Origin: an uncultured Halieaceae bacterium
GTDB lineage: Bacteria > Pseudomonadota > Gammaproteobacteria > Pseudomonadales > Halieaceae
DNA length: 50,397 bases
Reading direction: 5' to 3'
Assembly (NCBI GenBank): GCA_938074045.1
Contig: CALJGI010000023.1
Coordinates: 1 to 50,397, forward strand
Under the pieces are notes generated by a model. It searched no databases. It saw only the letters and a list, made by a program, of their open reading frames with translations, and had not been told where the DNA came from. Position 1 is the stretch's first letter. Every line of letters starts with the position of its first letter. A program made the translations under genes and the position numbers. Shown one piece after another: positions 18,553 through 26,977 of the stretch.

Positions 18553-19647
18553 ATGAACGCAGCGGCCTCGAAACAGCGAAAAATTATTCACATTGATGCA
18601 GATTCATTCTACGCATCGGTGGAAATTCGCGACGATCCGTCAATCGCCGAACTCCCTATTGCCGTGGGTGGCAGCGCTGAACATCGCGGCGTTATCGCTA
18701 CCAGCAACTACCTGGCTCGAAAATATGGGGTTCGCTCAGCCATGGCATCATCCCGGGCAATGCAACTCTGCCCCGATTTACAGATTATCAAGCCCAGATT
18801 TGATGTGTATCGCTCGGTGTCGCAAGAATTTCATCGAATATTTGGCGACTACACAGATTTGATAGAGCCCCTGTCGCTGGATGAGGCCTACCTCGATGTA
18901 TCCGACTGCCAGTCCTGTCGAGGCAGCGCCACACTGATAGGGGAAGAGATTCGTCAACGCATTCATTTGGAGACGGGCATCACCGTCTCAGCAGGAATTG
19001 CACCCAACAAATTCCTTGCCAAGGTGGCCAGTGACTGGAACAAACCCAACGGCAGCTTTACCGTGGCGCCGGCAGATATCGCAGACTTTGTTGTCACATT
19101 ACCGGTTGGCAAAATCAACGGCGTGGGCAAGGTTACGGCCAAAAAGCTCAAAAAGTTAGGTGCCGAAACCTGCGGACAACTGCAAAAAGTACCGCTGGAA
19201 GACCTGCAACGCCAGTTTGGAAAATACGGCCGGCGCTTATCAGAATTGGCCCATGGCATTGATGATCGACCGGTGCGTGCAAGTCGTCTGCGGAAATCCA
19301 TTAGCGTGGAACACACTTACAGTGATGACCTGATTGATGAAGTACAGGTGTTGAATGCCATCGGGGACATTCTGCAGGAGCTGAAAACACGGTTTACCCG
19401 GATCACAGATCAATACCAACCGACCAAGCGATTTGTAAAAATCAAGTTTGCCAACTTCAACCAGACAACTATGGAAGAGTTAATTCCAGGTAATCCTGCG
19501 GATTGGCTGGACCAGGCGGCTTATATGCGGCTAATCAGTAGTGCATGGCAACGCGGCGCGATGCCGGTAAGATTACTGGGGGCGGGATTGCGTCTGAATC
19601 CGAAAGAATCCTCTGACCAATCGGCGCAGAAGGACCTGTTTAGCTGA
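18553..19647 (+). CDS. dinB: DNA polymerase IV (Y family)
   Basis: DinB is an error-prone translesion polymerase. Catalytic residues are visible in HIDADSFYASVE (first Asp near residue 16) and LSLDEAYLDVSD (near 110). The thumb HhH region GVGKVTAKKLKKLG is near 195, and the little-finger domain follows. The C terminus QKDLFS ends in a beta-clamp-binding type motif (Q-x-D-L-F). Its 364 residues are somewhat longer than E. coli DinB (351). No LexA-type CTG-N10-CAG box was seen in the 116-nt upstream gap. The stop TGA abuts the convergent gene's stop. Confidence 0.95.
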   Translation: MNAAASKQRKIIHIDADSFYASVEIRDDPSIAELPIAVGGSAEHRGVIATSNYLARKYGVRSAMASSRAMQLCPDLQIIKPRFDVYRSVSQEFHRIFGDYTDLIEPLSLDEAYLDVSDCQSCRGSATLIGEEIRQRIHLETGITVSAGIAPNKFLAKVASDWNKPNGSFTVAPADIADFVVTLPVGKINGVGKVTAKKLKKLGAETCGQLQKVPLEDLQRQFGKYGRRLSELAHGIDDRPVRASRLRKSISVEHTYSDDLIDEVQVLNAIGDILQELKTRFTRITDQYQPTKRFVKIKFANFNQTTMEELIPGNPADWLDQAAYMRLISSAWQRGAMPVRLLGAGLRLNPKESSDQSAQKDLFS

Positions 19648-20103
19648 TCAAAGCCAGCGACGTACCCGCTGGCAATACGCATCATAATCTGCGCCGAAAA
19701 TTTCTTTCATCATGACCTCCTCGGGCCCGACGAAGCGTAGCTGGATAATGAGCATAAACAGGGGCGGTACAAAGAGAGCGCTCAAGGCACCAACGGTCAG
19801 GGCCGTACCCAGCAATACGAGCGCCATACCCAGGTACATTGGATTGCGGGTATAGCGATAAACGCCCTCCGTCACCAGGGCTGTCACATCCTGAAAAGGT
19901 ACCAGATCAGTGCCGGCCTGTTTGAACAAACCACCTGCATTGATAAGCAAAATCAGCCCGACCAATATCGCCAGCGCACCCACGGCCCAGCCACTTGCAC
20001 CGGTAAACCGCACCAATGCAGCATACTCGTCGAGCAAAAAAATAGTCACAAGTCCGAACACCAGCCAAATGGGCGGGTAAATAAGACGTCTGGGTTTAGA
20101 CAT
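19648..20103 (-). CDS. Isoprenylcysteine methyltransferase-like membrane protein
   Basis: This small integral membrane protein (151 residues from ATG 20103) has about four hydrophobic segments. Its C-terminal part, with GVYRYTRNPMYLGMALVLLG and later a GPEEVMMKEIFGADYDAYCQRVRRW stretch, is the SAM-binding core of the ICMT/PEMT-like family. The substrate in bacteria is usually unknown. The frame extends to 20148, but an 11-bp hairpin sits between there and ATG 20103, so the shorter start is preferred. It follows the pyrophosphatase gene on the same strand. Confidence 0.8.
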   Translation of the reverse strand: MSKPRRLIYPPIWLVFGLVTIFLLDEYAALVRFTGASGWAVGALAILVGLILLINAGGLFKQAGTDLVPFQDVTALVTEGVYRYTRNPMYLGMALVLLGTALTVGALSALFVPPLFMLIIQLRFVGPEEVMMKEIFGADYDAYCQRVRRWL

Positions 20104-20112
20104 GGGCGATAG

Positions 20113-20139
20113 CAGCGGCCGGAGAAGATCCGGCCGCTG
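20113..20139 (-). repeat. GC-rich hairpin after the pyrophosphatase gene
   Basis: An 11-bp perfect inverted repeat (arms 20113-20123 and 20129-20139, loop of 5 nt) lies 12 nt after the hppA stop and just before the next gene. There is no T-tract on the minus strand, so it is not a standard intrinsic terminator. It may stabilise the hppA message 3' end or attenuate read-through into the methyltransferase gene. Confidence 0.65.
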
Positions 20140-20150
20140 GCTGAGCATCC

Positions 20151-22142
20151 TTAAAGTAGCGGTGCAATGACCAGGCTGACAATAGCCATCACATTGATCA
20201 GGATGTTCATAGACGGACCGGAAGTATCCTTGAAGGGATCACCGACGGTATCACCGACAACCGCAGCAGAGTGGGTGTCAGAACCCTTGCCGCCCAGATT
20301 ACCTTTCTCGATGTACTTCTTGGCGTTATCCCAGGCACCGCCGGCGTTGGCCATCATCAATGCCATCAGGACACAGCCCAGTAGCGCTCCACCCAGGGTG
20401 CCACCCAGTGCCTCTGGACCCAACCCCAGACCTATAACAACAGGGGTACCCACGGCTATTGCCCCGGGGAGGATCATGCGCTTGAGTGCTGCCGTAGTTG
20501 CAATATCAACACAGGTAGCAGTATCGGGTTCCGCCGTACCTTCCAGCAATCCAGGAATTTCACGGAACTGCCGACGGATTTCATTGATCATATCGAAGGC
20601 TGCATCCCCTACCGCCGTCATGGTAATAGAGGCGATCAGGAAGGGCACGGTACCCCCGATGAACAATCCAACAAGAACCTTGGGTTCTGACAGTTCCAGA
20701 CTGAAGCCAGGATTGGCAACTGATACTGTCTCTACAAAGGCAGCAATGATCGCCAGCGCAGCGAGTGCCGCCGCGCCGATAGCAAAGCCCTTGCCGATAG
20801 CCGCAGTAGTGTTACCCACCTCGTCCAGTCCATCGGTAATTGCCCGTGTCTCTTCGCCCAGACCTGCCATCTCAGCGATGCCACCGGCGTTATCTGCAAC
20901 AGGGCCATAGGCATCAATAGCCATGGTGATTCCTACAGTAGACAACATACCCACCGCAGCAATACCCACGCCATAGAGGCCAGCGAGCTCCGTTGAAACA
21001 AAGATTATTGCGGCCAGGCAGAGAATCGGAGCGACCACTGACTGCATGCCGACCGCGAGGCCGGTGATCATAACGGTCGCAGGCCCAGTTTCACCTGCCT
21101 TGGCTATCTTCTTAACAGGTGTTGAACCCGTGTAGTATTCGGTAATCAAACCGATGGCCATACCACCAACGGCACCAGTGAGTACCGCCCACCAAATATT
21201 CGTGCCCAGGCCGAGACTGGGTACCAAAAACCAGGCCATGATGAGGAAAATGACCGGCGCACCCATAGTTCCAGCACGCAGCGCCGCTTCCGGTGCAGAA
21301 GAAGAACGGGTTTTAACGATAAGAATTCCCATAATTGATGCGATCAGGCCGATGCTGGACAACAGCAGTGGCAATACCATCATTGCGGCCATATCAGGAT
21401 TACCGATCATAGTCGCCGCTATGGCCATGGAAGCAATCATGGAACCACAGTAGGATTCAAAAATATCGGAGCCCATGCCAGCGATGTCACCGACGTTATC
21501 ACCCACATTGTCGGCGATAACACCCGGGTTGCGGGGATCGTCTTCAGGAATTCCGGCCTCAATCTTACCGACCAGATCAGCGCCGACGTCGGCACTCTTA
21601 GTGAAGATGCCACCACCGACCCGTGAGAACAGCGCGACCACAGAAGCACCCATACCAAACCCGTGGATGGCATGCGCAGTGTGGGTATCGCCACCGAAGT
21701 ACCAGTACAGTGAGCCGAGCCCAACCAGGCCCAGTGAGGCCACACACATGCCCATTACCGATCCACCATAGAAGGAGACAGTCAGCGCACTGGCCTGGCC
21801 ACTCTCGTGGGCAGCTACGGTTGTGCGCACATTGGCGCGGGTAGCCGCGAACATCCCCAGGTAACCGGCGGTTGCAGAAGAGAGTGCACCCACCACGAAG
21901 GAGATAGCGGTGTTTACACCAAGTGGGGAGACCAAAATCAACACCAGGAGCACAATGGCAAACATCGCCAACATCTTGTACTCACGGTGCATAAAGACCA
22001 TGGCACCCTCATGAATCAGTTCGGCGATACGCTTTACCTTGTCATCGCCGTCTGAGTATTTCAACATCAACTGATAGATGACAAAGGCCACTACCAAACC
22101 ACCCAGCCCCAGGGCCGGTGGCAGGAATAAATTTTCCATCAT
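20151..22142 (-). CDS. hppA: Membrane-bound ion-pumping pyrophosphatase, K+-dependent type
   Basis: HppA couples hydrolysis of pyrophosphate to export of H+ or Na+. The 663-residue protein is almost entirely transmembrane (about 16 helices). The catalytic signatures [11 protein letters not shown] and [15 protein letters not shown] near 195-225 and a third Asp-rich site near the C terminus ([11 protein letters not shown]) are intact. The motif [14 protein letters not shown] has Ala where K+-independent enzymes have Lys, which indicates a K+-stimulated enzyme. Whether H+ or Na+ is moved cannot be settled by eye. The gene has AGGG before ATG 22142. It complements the PPi-phosphofructokinase. Confidence 0.96.
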   Translation of the reverse strand: MMENLFLPPALGLGGLVVAFVIYQLMLKYSDGDDKVKRIAELIHEGAMVFMHREYKMLAMFAIVLLVLILVSPLGVNTAISFVVGALSSATAGYLGMFAATRANVRTTVAAHESGQASALTVSFYGGSVMGMCVASLGLVGLGSLYWYFGGDTHTAHAIHGFGMGASVVALFSRVGGGIFTKSADVGADLVGKIEAGIPEDDPRNPGVIADNVGDNVGDIAGMGSDIFESYCGSMIASMAIAATMIGNPDMAAMMVLPLLLSSIGLIASIMGILIVKTRSSSAPEAALRAGTMGAPVIFLIMAWFLVPSLGLGTNIWWAVLTGAVGGMAIGLITEYYTGSTPVKKIAKAGETGPATVMITGLAVGMQSVVAPILCLAAIIFVSTELAGLYGVGIAAVGMLSTVGITMAIDAYGPVADNAGGIAEMAGLGEETRAITDGLDEVGNTTAAIGKGFAIGAAALAALAIIAAFVETVSVANPGFSLELSEPKVLVGLFIGGTVPFLIASITMTAVGDAAFDMINEIRRQFREIPGLLEGTAEPDTATCVDIATTAALKRMILPGAIAVGTPVVIGLGLGPEALGGTLGGALLGCVLMALMMANAGGAWDNAKKYIEKGNLGGKGSDTHSAAVVGDTVGDPFKDTSGPSMNILINVMAIVSLVIAPLL

Positions 22143-22155
22143 AGTTTTCCCTACT

Positions 22156-22167
22156 GTGTGATCACAC
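22156..22167. promoter_or_regulatory. 12-bp palindrome in the hppA leader
   Basis: GTGTGATCACAC is a perfect 12-bp palindrome located 14 nt upstream of the hppA ATG. It resembles two CRP half-sites (TGTGA/TCACA) but lacks the usual 6-nt spacer, so it is not a normal CRP site. It could be another dimeric regulator's site or chance. Confidence 0.3.
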
Positions 22168-22333
22168 TAACGACCTGCAAATTGCATTTATTGAAACAGG
22201 TCAATTACTTTGGCTGCGGTATATTCCACAGCTTGCTCAATTATCGTCCCTGGATACCAGAAAAACCGCACGTTTCCCAACACCGAAATCCAGCCGGTTG
22301 CGGCAAGGCGTGGATTCTACAGAACCCGGGCGT

Positions 22334-23032
22334 TCAGATAAACCCTGGAATGTGTGGTTCTGGTAGATCTACATAACGGGTATAGATAGTTTGTATCTCA
22401 CCAAGCACCACTTCTCTCAGGGCAAATTCATGAGCGACCAGAATGTTGTTCAGCACAACGGCTGACATGCGCCGCTGACAGGGCGCTGCGACGGGTGCAT
22501 AGCTCAAATGCCATCGCTCGGGCGCAACACCACCGCGATCAGTGTCGTAAGGGCGGAAGAATCCTGGATTGTCATTGCTGTCCAGATACTTATCCAACCA
22601 GCAATGCAAAGGATCAAATACACCGCCAGACGCTACCTCCTCCAGACTCAGAGCCACTTTATAGTCCGCGCAGACCGCCGCTGCATCGTACACATCAAGA
22701 TCGCTGCCCCAGTGATGACGTGACGCACCCGGCAATGCGGAGAAACGGAGAATCGCTTTTACCTGCTGTAGGTCGGATAACGAACTCAGATCCACCACTG
22801 CGCCTATATCATCATGCACTGGACGGGTTCCCTGCGCTTTCGCGTTCCAGATCCCCAATTGGCGTTCAAAACCGCGAAATCCGCTGACAATGCGCAAATC
22901 GAAACCCTCTGAGGCGGCGGCACCACGCAAAATATCAAAGGCGTCGGCACAAGCGGGGTGAATCTGGCACCCATCGGGTCCCGGCTGCACATGATCGGAG
23001 TCCAGGCCTGTGATCTGACGGATAGTGAGCAT
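22334..23032 (-). CDS. M15-family D-Ala-D-Ala carboxypeptidase-like protein
   Basis: This is a zinc peptidase of the VanY/LAS type that would trim peptidoglycan stem peptides. SRHHWGSDLDVYD near residue 114 matches the S-x-H-x-x-G-x-x-x-D ligand motif, and ERWHLSYAP near 180 provides the catalytic Glu and third zinc His. VSGFRGFERQ near 50 holds the conserved Arg. The 232-residue protein lacks an obvious signal peptide from this start, so it might act in the cytosol in peptidoglycan recycling, or its start may be misplaced. It follows sfsA by 74 nt on the same strand. Confidence 0.87.
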   Translation of the reverse strand: MLTIRQITGLDSDHVQPGPDGCQIHPACADAFDILRGAAASEGFDLRIVSGFRGFERQLGIWNAKAQGTRPVHDDIGAVVDLSSLSDLQQVKAILRFSALPGASRHHWGSDLDVYDAAAVCADYKVALSLEEVASGGVFDPLHCWLDKYLDSNDNPGFFRPYDTDRGGVAPERWHLSYAPVAAPCQRRMSAVVLNNILVAHEFALREVVLGEIQTIYTRYVDLPEPHIPGFI

Positions 23033-23106
23033 AATCAGGTTAAATTCTTCCAGTGTCCTGACCCGAAACGGGCAAGCGAACTTTCATAGTAATCCCGCGG
23101 CATCGA

Positions 23107-23838
23107 TTATTCCACGTCCGCTCCACCAGGCCATCCGGCAATATGGAACGGCAGTTTCGCAGCCAACTCCAGATGTCGAGGGTTGATATCACAACCATAG
23201 GCCAGCACTTCAACACCAGCGTCAACGGCTCGCGCAAGCGCCATTGCATAAGCTGGATCGATAGCCGAAGCGGGCTGCACCCATTTAATCCCACTGTGAA
23301 ATACACAAAAAAACAGGACCGCGCGCGAGCCACCTTTGCGCAGCGCTTCCAGCGTCTGGAGGTGGCGCTGCGCCCTCGCGCTGACGGCATCGGGAAAGGC
23401 CCCACCATTGCTGCCATCACTCAAGGTGACACACTTCACCTCCATCAGGCAGTTGTCGGGGCCATTACTCAGCGAAAAGTCGAGTCGAGACTTGCCCTCG
23501 TCGACACGTACTTCAGATAAGACCGTGCTGTAGCCACTCAATTCAGGGATTTTTCGTTCATTCAGCGCTTCACCAACCACTTTGTTGGCGAGAGCCGAAT
23601 GAATGCAAGCCAGCCCTCGGGCGGTTTCCACCAACTCCCATGTGTGGGCGTATTTGCGTCGCGGATTATGGCTGCGTGACAACCAGACTGTGCTTCCAGG
23701 TTCCGCACACCCTGTCATGGCGCCGGTATTGGGACAATGGACGGTAACCAGCTGTCCGTCATCAAGTTCTACATCGGCCAGAAAGCGTTTGTATCGGCGT
23801 TGTAATTTCCCGCGGAGCAGTGTGTGCGGATAGTCCAT
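23107..23838 (-). CDS. sfsA: SfsA family protein (sugar fermentation stimulation protein homologue)
   Basis: The 243-residue protein matches SfsA along its length: an OB-like N terminus (LLRGKLQRRYKRFLADVEL, HCPNTGAMTGC) and a nuclease-like C-terminal part with DFSLS, MEVKCVTL and DAVSARAQRHLQTL. The DxS...ExK residues resemble a PD-(D/E)XK nuclease core. Biochemical function is not settled; DNA binding and a regulatory role in maltose metabolism were proposed in E. coli. Its ATG lies one base after the aminotransferase stop, so the two are co-transcribed. sfsA next to an aminotransferase and dksA is also the Pseudomonas arrangement. Confidence 0.93.
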   Translation of the reverse strand: MDYPHTLLRGKLQRRYKRFLADVELDDGQLVTVHCPNTGAMTGCAEPGSTVWLSRSHNPRRKYAHTWELVETARGLACIHSALANKVVGEALNERKIPELSGYSTVLSEVRVDEGKSRLDFSLSNGPDNCLMEVKCVTLSDGSNGGAFPDAVSARAQRHLQTLEALRKGGSRAVLFFCVFHSGIKWVQPASAIDPAYAMALARAVDAGVEVLAYGCDINPRHLELAAKLPFHIAGWPGGADVE

Positions 23839-23839
23839 G

Positions 23840-25006
23840 TCAGTTAAGAACCTTGCGCATTCGACCTACTGCCTCTTCTATGCGTTCCATTCCCGTAGTA
23901 TACGAAAAGCGAACATGCTCACTGGCTCTATAGCGACCAAAGTCCGCCCCAGGCGTCAGAGCAATGCCATGAGATTCAAGCATGGATGAGCAAAACTGCT
24001 GACTGTCATCGGAAAATCTGGTGATATCTGCGTATATGTAAAACGCGCCTTCCGGCGCTGCGCCTAATCCGAAGCCCAGGCTTTTCAACGCGGGATAGAG
24101 ATAGTCTCTGCGCGCTGCAAAGACATCTCTACGTTGGTCAAGAATCCTCCTGGTAGCGGGATCAAAACCCGCCAGTGCAGCATGCTGTGCCATAGTCGAC
24201 ATGGAAATAAACAGATTCTGTGCCAGTTTCTCCAGTCCAGGAATTGCTGACTCGGGTGCGACCAGCCAACCCAGCCGCCAACCTGTCATCCCGAAATATT
24301 TGGAGAAACTATTAATGACAAACGCATTGTCATCGACCTCCAGCACCGAAGGTGTATTCACCCCGAAACTCAATCCGTGATAAATCTCGTCGACCACCAA
24401 AAATCCTTGCCTGCGAGCCACCGCCGTGGCGAGATTGGCTAGCGCTTCTCGATCCAGTACGGCACCAGTAGGATTTGCCGGCGATGCGACCAGGGCACCC
24501 ACAGTGTTATGCGACCAGTGGGAGGCAATGAGCTCAGGAGTCAGTTGATAGTTCTGCTCTCCGCTGACTGACACCAGTTGTCCCTCCCCGCCTACAAGTT
24601 GTAAAAACTGACGATTACAGGGATAGCCCGGATCGGTCATCAGCATTCCTTCACCGGGATTAATCAGCAGGGCAGACAACAGCAGCAATGCACCCGACGC
24701 GCCTGGGGTTATCATGATCCGACGTGGATCAATCGTTAATCTATATTGGCTTTGATAGTAGGTGCTGACCGCCTCCCGCAGCTGAGGAATGCCACCCGCC
24801 TCTGTGTAATATGTCTCTCCTCTCGCCAGTGAAGCTCTTCCCGCCTCTATTATTGGTGGTGCGGTGGCGAAATCAGGTTCTCCTGCGCCGAGGTGAATAA
24901 TGTCTCTACCCTCACGCTCCAGTTCACGGGCCCGGGTGAGAACTTCCACAACTCGAAAAGGCTCAATACTTTCCAGCCGTCTGGCGTAAGGTCTGATACC
25001 TTTCAC
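23840..25006 (-). CDS. PLP-dependent class I/II aminotransferase
   Basis: This fold-type I aminotransferase of 388 residues has HLGAGEPDF near 38, the ring-stacking and phosphate-binding positions, SPANPTGAVLD near 170, VVDEIYHGLSFG near 205 and the Schiff-base lysine in NSFSKYFGMTGWRLGW near 232. The C-terminal Arg in VRFSYT (near 370) binds the substrate carboxylate. Specificity (aspartate, alanine, aromatic or methionine-related) cannot be determined from sequence alone. It precedes sfsA with a 1-nt gap and is divergent from dksA. Confidence 0.9.
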   Translation of the reverse strand: MKGIRPYARRLESIEPFRVVEVLTRARELEREGRDIIHLGAGEPDFATAPPIIEAGRASLARGETYYTEAGGIPQLREAVSTYYQSQYRLTIDPRRIMITPGASGALLLLSALLINPGEGMLMTDPGYPCNRQFLQLVGGEGQLVSVSGEQNYQLTPELIASHWSHNTVGALVASPANPTGAVLDREALANLATAVARRQGFLVVDEIYHGLSFGVNTPSVLEVDDNAFVINSFSKYFGMTGWRLGWLVAPESAIPGLEKLAQNLFISMSTMAQHAALAGFDPATRRILDQRRDVFAARRDYLYPALKSLGFGLGAAPEGAFYIYADITRFSDDSQQFCSSMLESHGIALTPGADFGRYRASEHVRFSYTTGMERIEEAVGRMRKVLN

Positions 25007-25286
25007 GCCCCTCTACCTCCAAATCTGATTGCTTGTGTCACTGGCTTAATCCCCCTGTTCAGGCGCTGTCGTTGTCGATGAGATTCCTATATTAAGCTAC
25101 ACTGGCCACGAGTGTATTCACCGGAATAGCTCCTCAGAAGCACCTGCAGCCCTGCAACACGGTAATTATGTGCCTATTGAGCTAATTTCCAGTGGCGCAT
25201 GGAGCGCATATCTGGTAGCTTCTGCGCGCTACGGTCGGTCAGCACATTCCGACTATCGATTCGACCCGAATGTATGGATTCCTACC

Positions 25287-26009
25287 ATGCCAACAAAATC
25301 CAGCAAAGACAAAAAACCAGCGGCCAAAGCCAAGGCTGCAAAGAAAAAAGCGCCGGCGAAAAAAGCGCCGGTAAAAAAGGCAGCGACCAAGGCTCCGGCC
25401 AAAAAAGCGCCTGCCAAAAAGACACCGGCAAAGAAAGCACCGGCAAAGAAAGCACCGGCAAAAAGAGCTGCAGCCAAAAAGTCGCCGCTGACCAAAGCTG
25501 CTGCACCAGAAAAAGCCAGTAAGAAGGCGCCTGCTCGTAAAAGGACGCCTGCCAAAGCGGCGCGGAATCGCACGCGTAAACCTGCTGCCAAAGCTGGCCT
25601 CTATAACGATTTTGAGCCGTATACCGCAAAACGTGGCGAAGTGTATATGAATGAGGCGCAGCGCTCTCATTTCCGTCAGATTCTTTTGCAATGGAAATCT
25701 GACCTGATGCAGGAGGTTGATCGCACGGTCAGCCACATGAAGGATGAAGCGGCAAATTTTCCCGACCCTGCTGATAGAGCTACCCAGGAAGAGGAGTTTT
25801 CTCTGGAACTGCGGACAAGGGATCGAGAGCGGAAGCTGATCAAGAAAATTGACAATACAATCGATATGATCGATGCCGACGAGTATGGTTATTGCGATAC
25901 CTGCGGTGTGGAGATTGGCATCAAAAGACTAGAAGCCCGACCTACAGCGACCCTGTGTATCGATTGTAAAACCCTTGACGAGATCAAGGAGAAACAGGAA
26001 CGGGGCTAA
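25287..26009 (+). CDS. dksA: DksA with an AlgP-like Lys/Ala/Pro-rich N-terminal tail
   Basis: DksA binds the RNA polymerase secondary channel and, with ppGpp, reprograms transcription. The core starts near residue 104 and includes the coiled coil with DPADRATQEEEFSLELRTRD, whose tip Asp and Ala are the functional pair, and the zinc finger C203-x2-C206...C224-x2-C227. Residues about 9-102 are a tail of repeating KKAPAK/KKTPAK-type units, like histone H1 or AlgP, so the protein is 240 residues against about 150 in E. coli. The start MPTKSS matches the Pseudomonas-type N terminus MPTK. The frame is open further to 25170, which I consider untranslated leader. Confidence 0.93.
   Translation: MPTKSSKDKKPAAKAKAAKKKAPAKKAPVKKAATKAPAKKAPAKKTPAKKAPAKKAPAKRAAAKKSPLTKAAAPEKASKKAPARKRTPAKAARNRTRKPAAKAGLYNDFEPYTAKRGEVYMNEAQRSHFRQILLQWKSDLMQEVDRTVSHMKDEAANFPDPADRATQEEEFSLELRTRDRERKLIKKIDNTIDMIDADEYGYCDTCGVEIGIKRLEARPTATLCIDCKTLDEIKEKQERG
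25309..25595 (+). repeat. Degenerate tandem repeat coding for the DksA tail
   Basis: The DNA repeats units of roughly 12-15 nt built on GCA-CCG-GCA-AAG-AAA, including three near-identical copies at about 25426-25461. It encodes Ala/Lys/Pro repeats. Strong codon bias and repeat slippage make tail length likely to vary between strains. Confidence 0.8.
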
Positions 26010-26069
26010 ACCCCTCGACAGCCTCTGGCGCGTCGCCACCGGAGCGCTGATCCGCTCAGGAAATCAGCC

Positions 26070-26945
26070 ATTTACATTGGAAGATTTGCACCTTCACCTA
26101 CCGGTCGACTACATCTCGGCTCATTGATCTGTGCGCTCGCGAGTTTCCTCGACGCCAGGGCCCACAAGGGTAAATGGCTGGTTCGCATGGAGGATATAGA
26201 CCCACCTCGGGAGGAACCCGGTGCCGCAAGGGCCATCCTCCGCACCCTGGAACACCACCACCTGCTATGGGATGACGAGGTGCTGTGGCAGCATCAGCGT
26301 ATGGACGCTTACGCCCATGCCACCGATCAGTTGGTGAGCTCTGGCCTGGCTTATCGTTGTAATTGCAGGCGCAAAGACTTGGCAGCCCTTGGTTCCCGTT
26401 ATCCAGGCACATGTCGTAACCGCAAACGCTCTGCCCACCTGCCCCATGCTGTGCGCCTGAGGATTGACCCCGACCGGGAACAAGCCTTTGAAGATGACCT
26501 GCTGGGTCCCTATGGTGAAAGCGTCGCAGACAGTTCGGGTGATTTCATTATTCGCCGTCGGGACGGCCTGCCCGCGTACCAATTGGCGGTGGCTGTTGAC
26601 GATGCCTTCCAGGGTATAACAACAGTCATGCGCGGCGCCGATCTGTTGGATTCAACACCTCGTCAGCTGTACCTGCTACAGACCTTTGAACTTGCTACTC
26701 CCCGCTATGCCCATCACCCGATATTGACTAACGAAGAAGGTCAAAAACTCAGCAAGCAAACACACGCTCCCGCACTTAATGAACGAGCTATCGCAGGCAA
26801 TCTCAATTTTGCGCTACGCTTTCTGGGTCAACGGGAGTACCACGAAGGAGCTGACGACGTTGAATTTCTGCTAAAGATGGCAACCAAGAATTGGCGAAGG
26901 GGGCAGATCCCACGCGCAACTTCGCTCTACCTGCCCTGCCCGTAG
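26070..26945 (+). CDS. gluQ: Glutamyl-Q tRNA(Asp) synthetase
   Basis: GluQ is a truncated GluRS paralogue that attaches glutamate to queuosine in tRNA(Asp). The catalytic domain begins YIGRFAPSPTGRLHLGSL (HIGH-type site). MEDIDPPRE follows, then the zinc-ligand Cys in CNCRRKDL and PGTCRNR, and KLSKQTHAP is the KMSKS-like loop. The conserved N terminus begins at 26073, and between the dksA stop (26009) and that point this frame holds no ATG, GTG or TTG. An ATT at 26070 has AGGA 9 nt upstream and would give MYIGRFAPS, so I propose an ATT start (291 residues). Starting at the first ATG-type codon downstream would delete the HIGH site. dksA-gluQ linkage is conserved in Pseudomonas and E. coli. 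Confidence 0.92.
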   Translation: MYIGRFAPSPTGRLHLGSLICALASFLDARAHKGKWLVRMEDIDPPREEPGAARAILRTLEHHHLLWDDEVLWQHQRMDAYAHATDQLVSSGLAYRCNCRRKDLAALGSRYPGTCRNRKRSAHLPHAVRLRIDPDREQAFEDDLLGPYGESVADSSGDFIIRRRDGLPAYQLAVAVDDAFQGITTVMRGADLLDSTPRQLYLLQTFELATPRYAHHPILTNEEGQKLSKQTHAPALNERAIAGNLNFALRFLGQREYHEGADDVEFLLKMATKNWRRGQIPRATSLYLPCP

Positions 26946-26977
26946 TATTATTTTCCCTTTAACCCCGGAGTAACAAT

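Noticed and set aside
22156..22167. CRP binding site before hppA
   Set aside because: The half-sites are contiguous; a CRP site needs about 6 nt between TGTGA and TCACA. Listed only as an unexplained palindrome.
25239..25736. Long minus-strand open frames rich in Phe, Arg and Cys opposite dksA
   Set aside because: They are the antisense of the Lys/Ala/Pro repeat and show only low-complexity residues.
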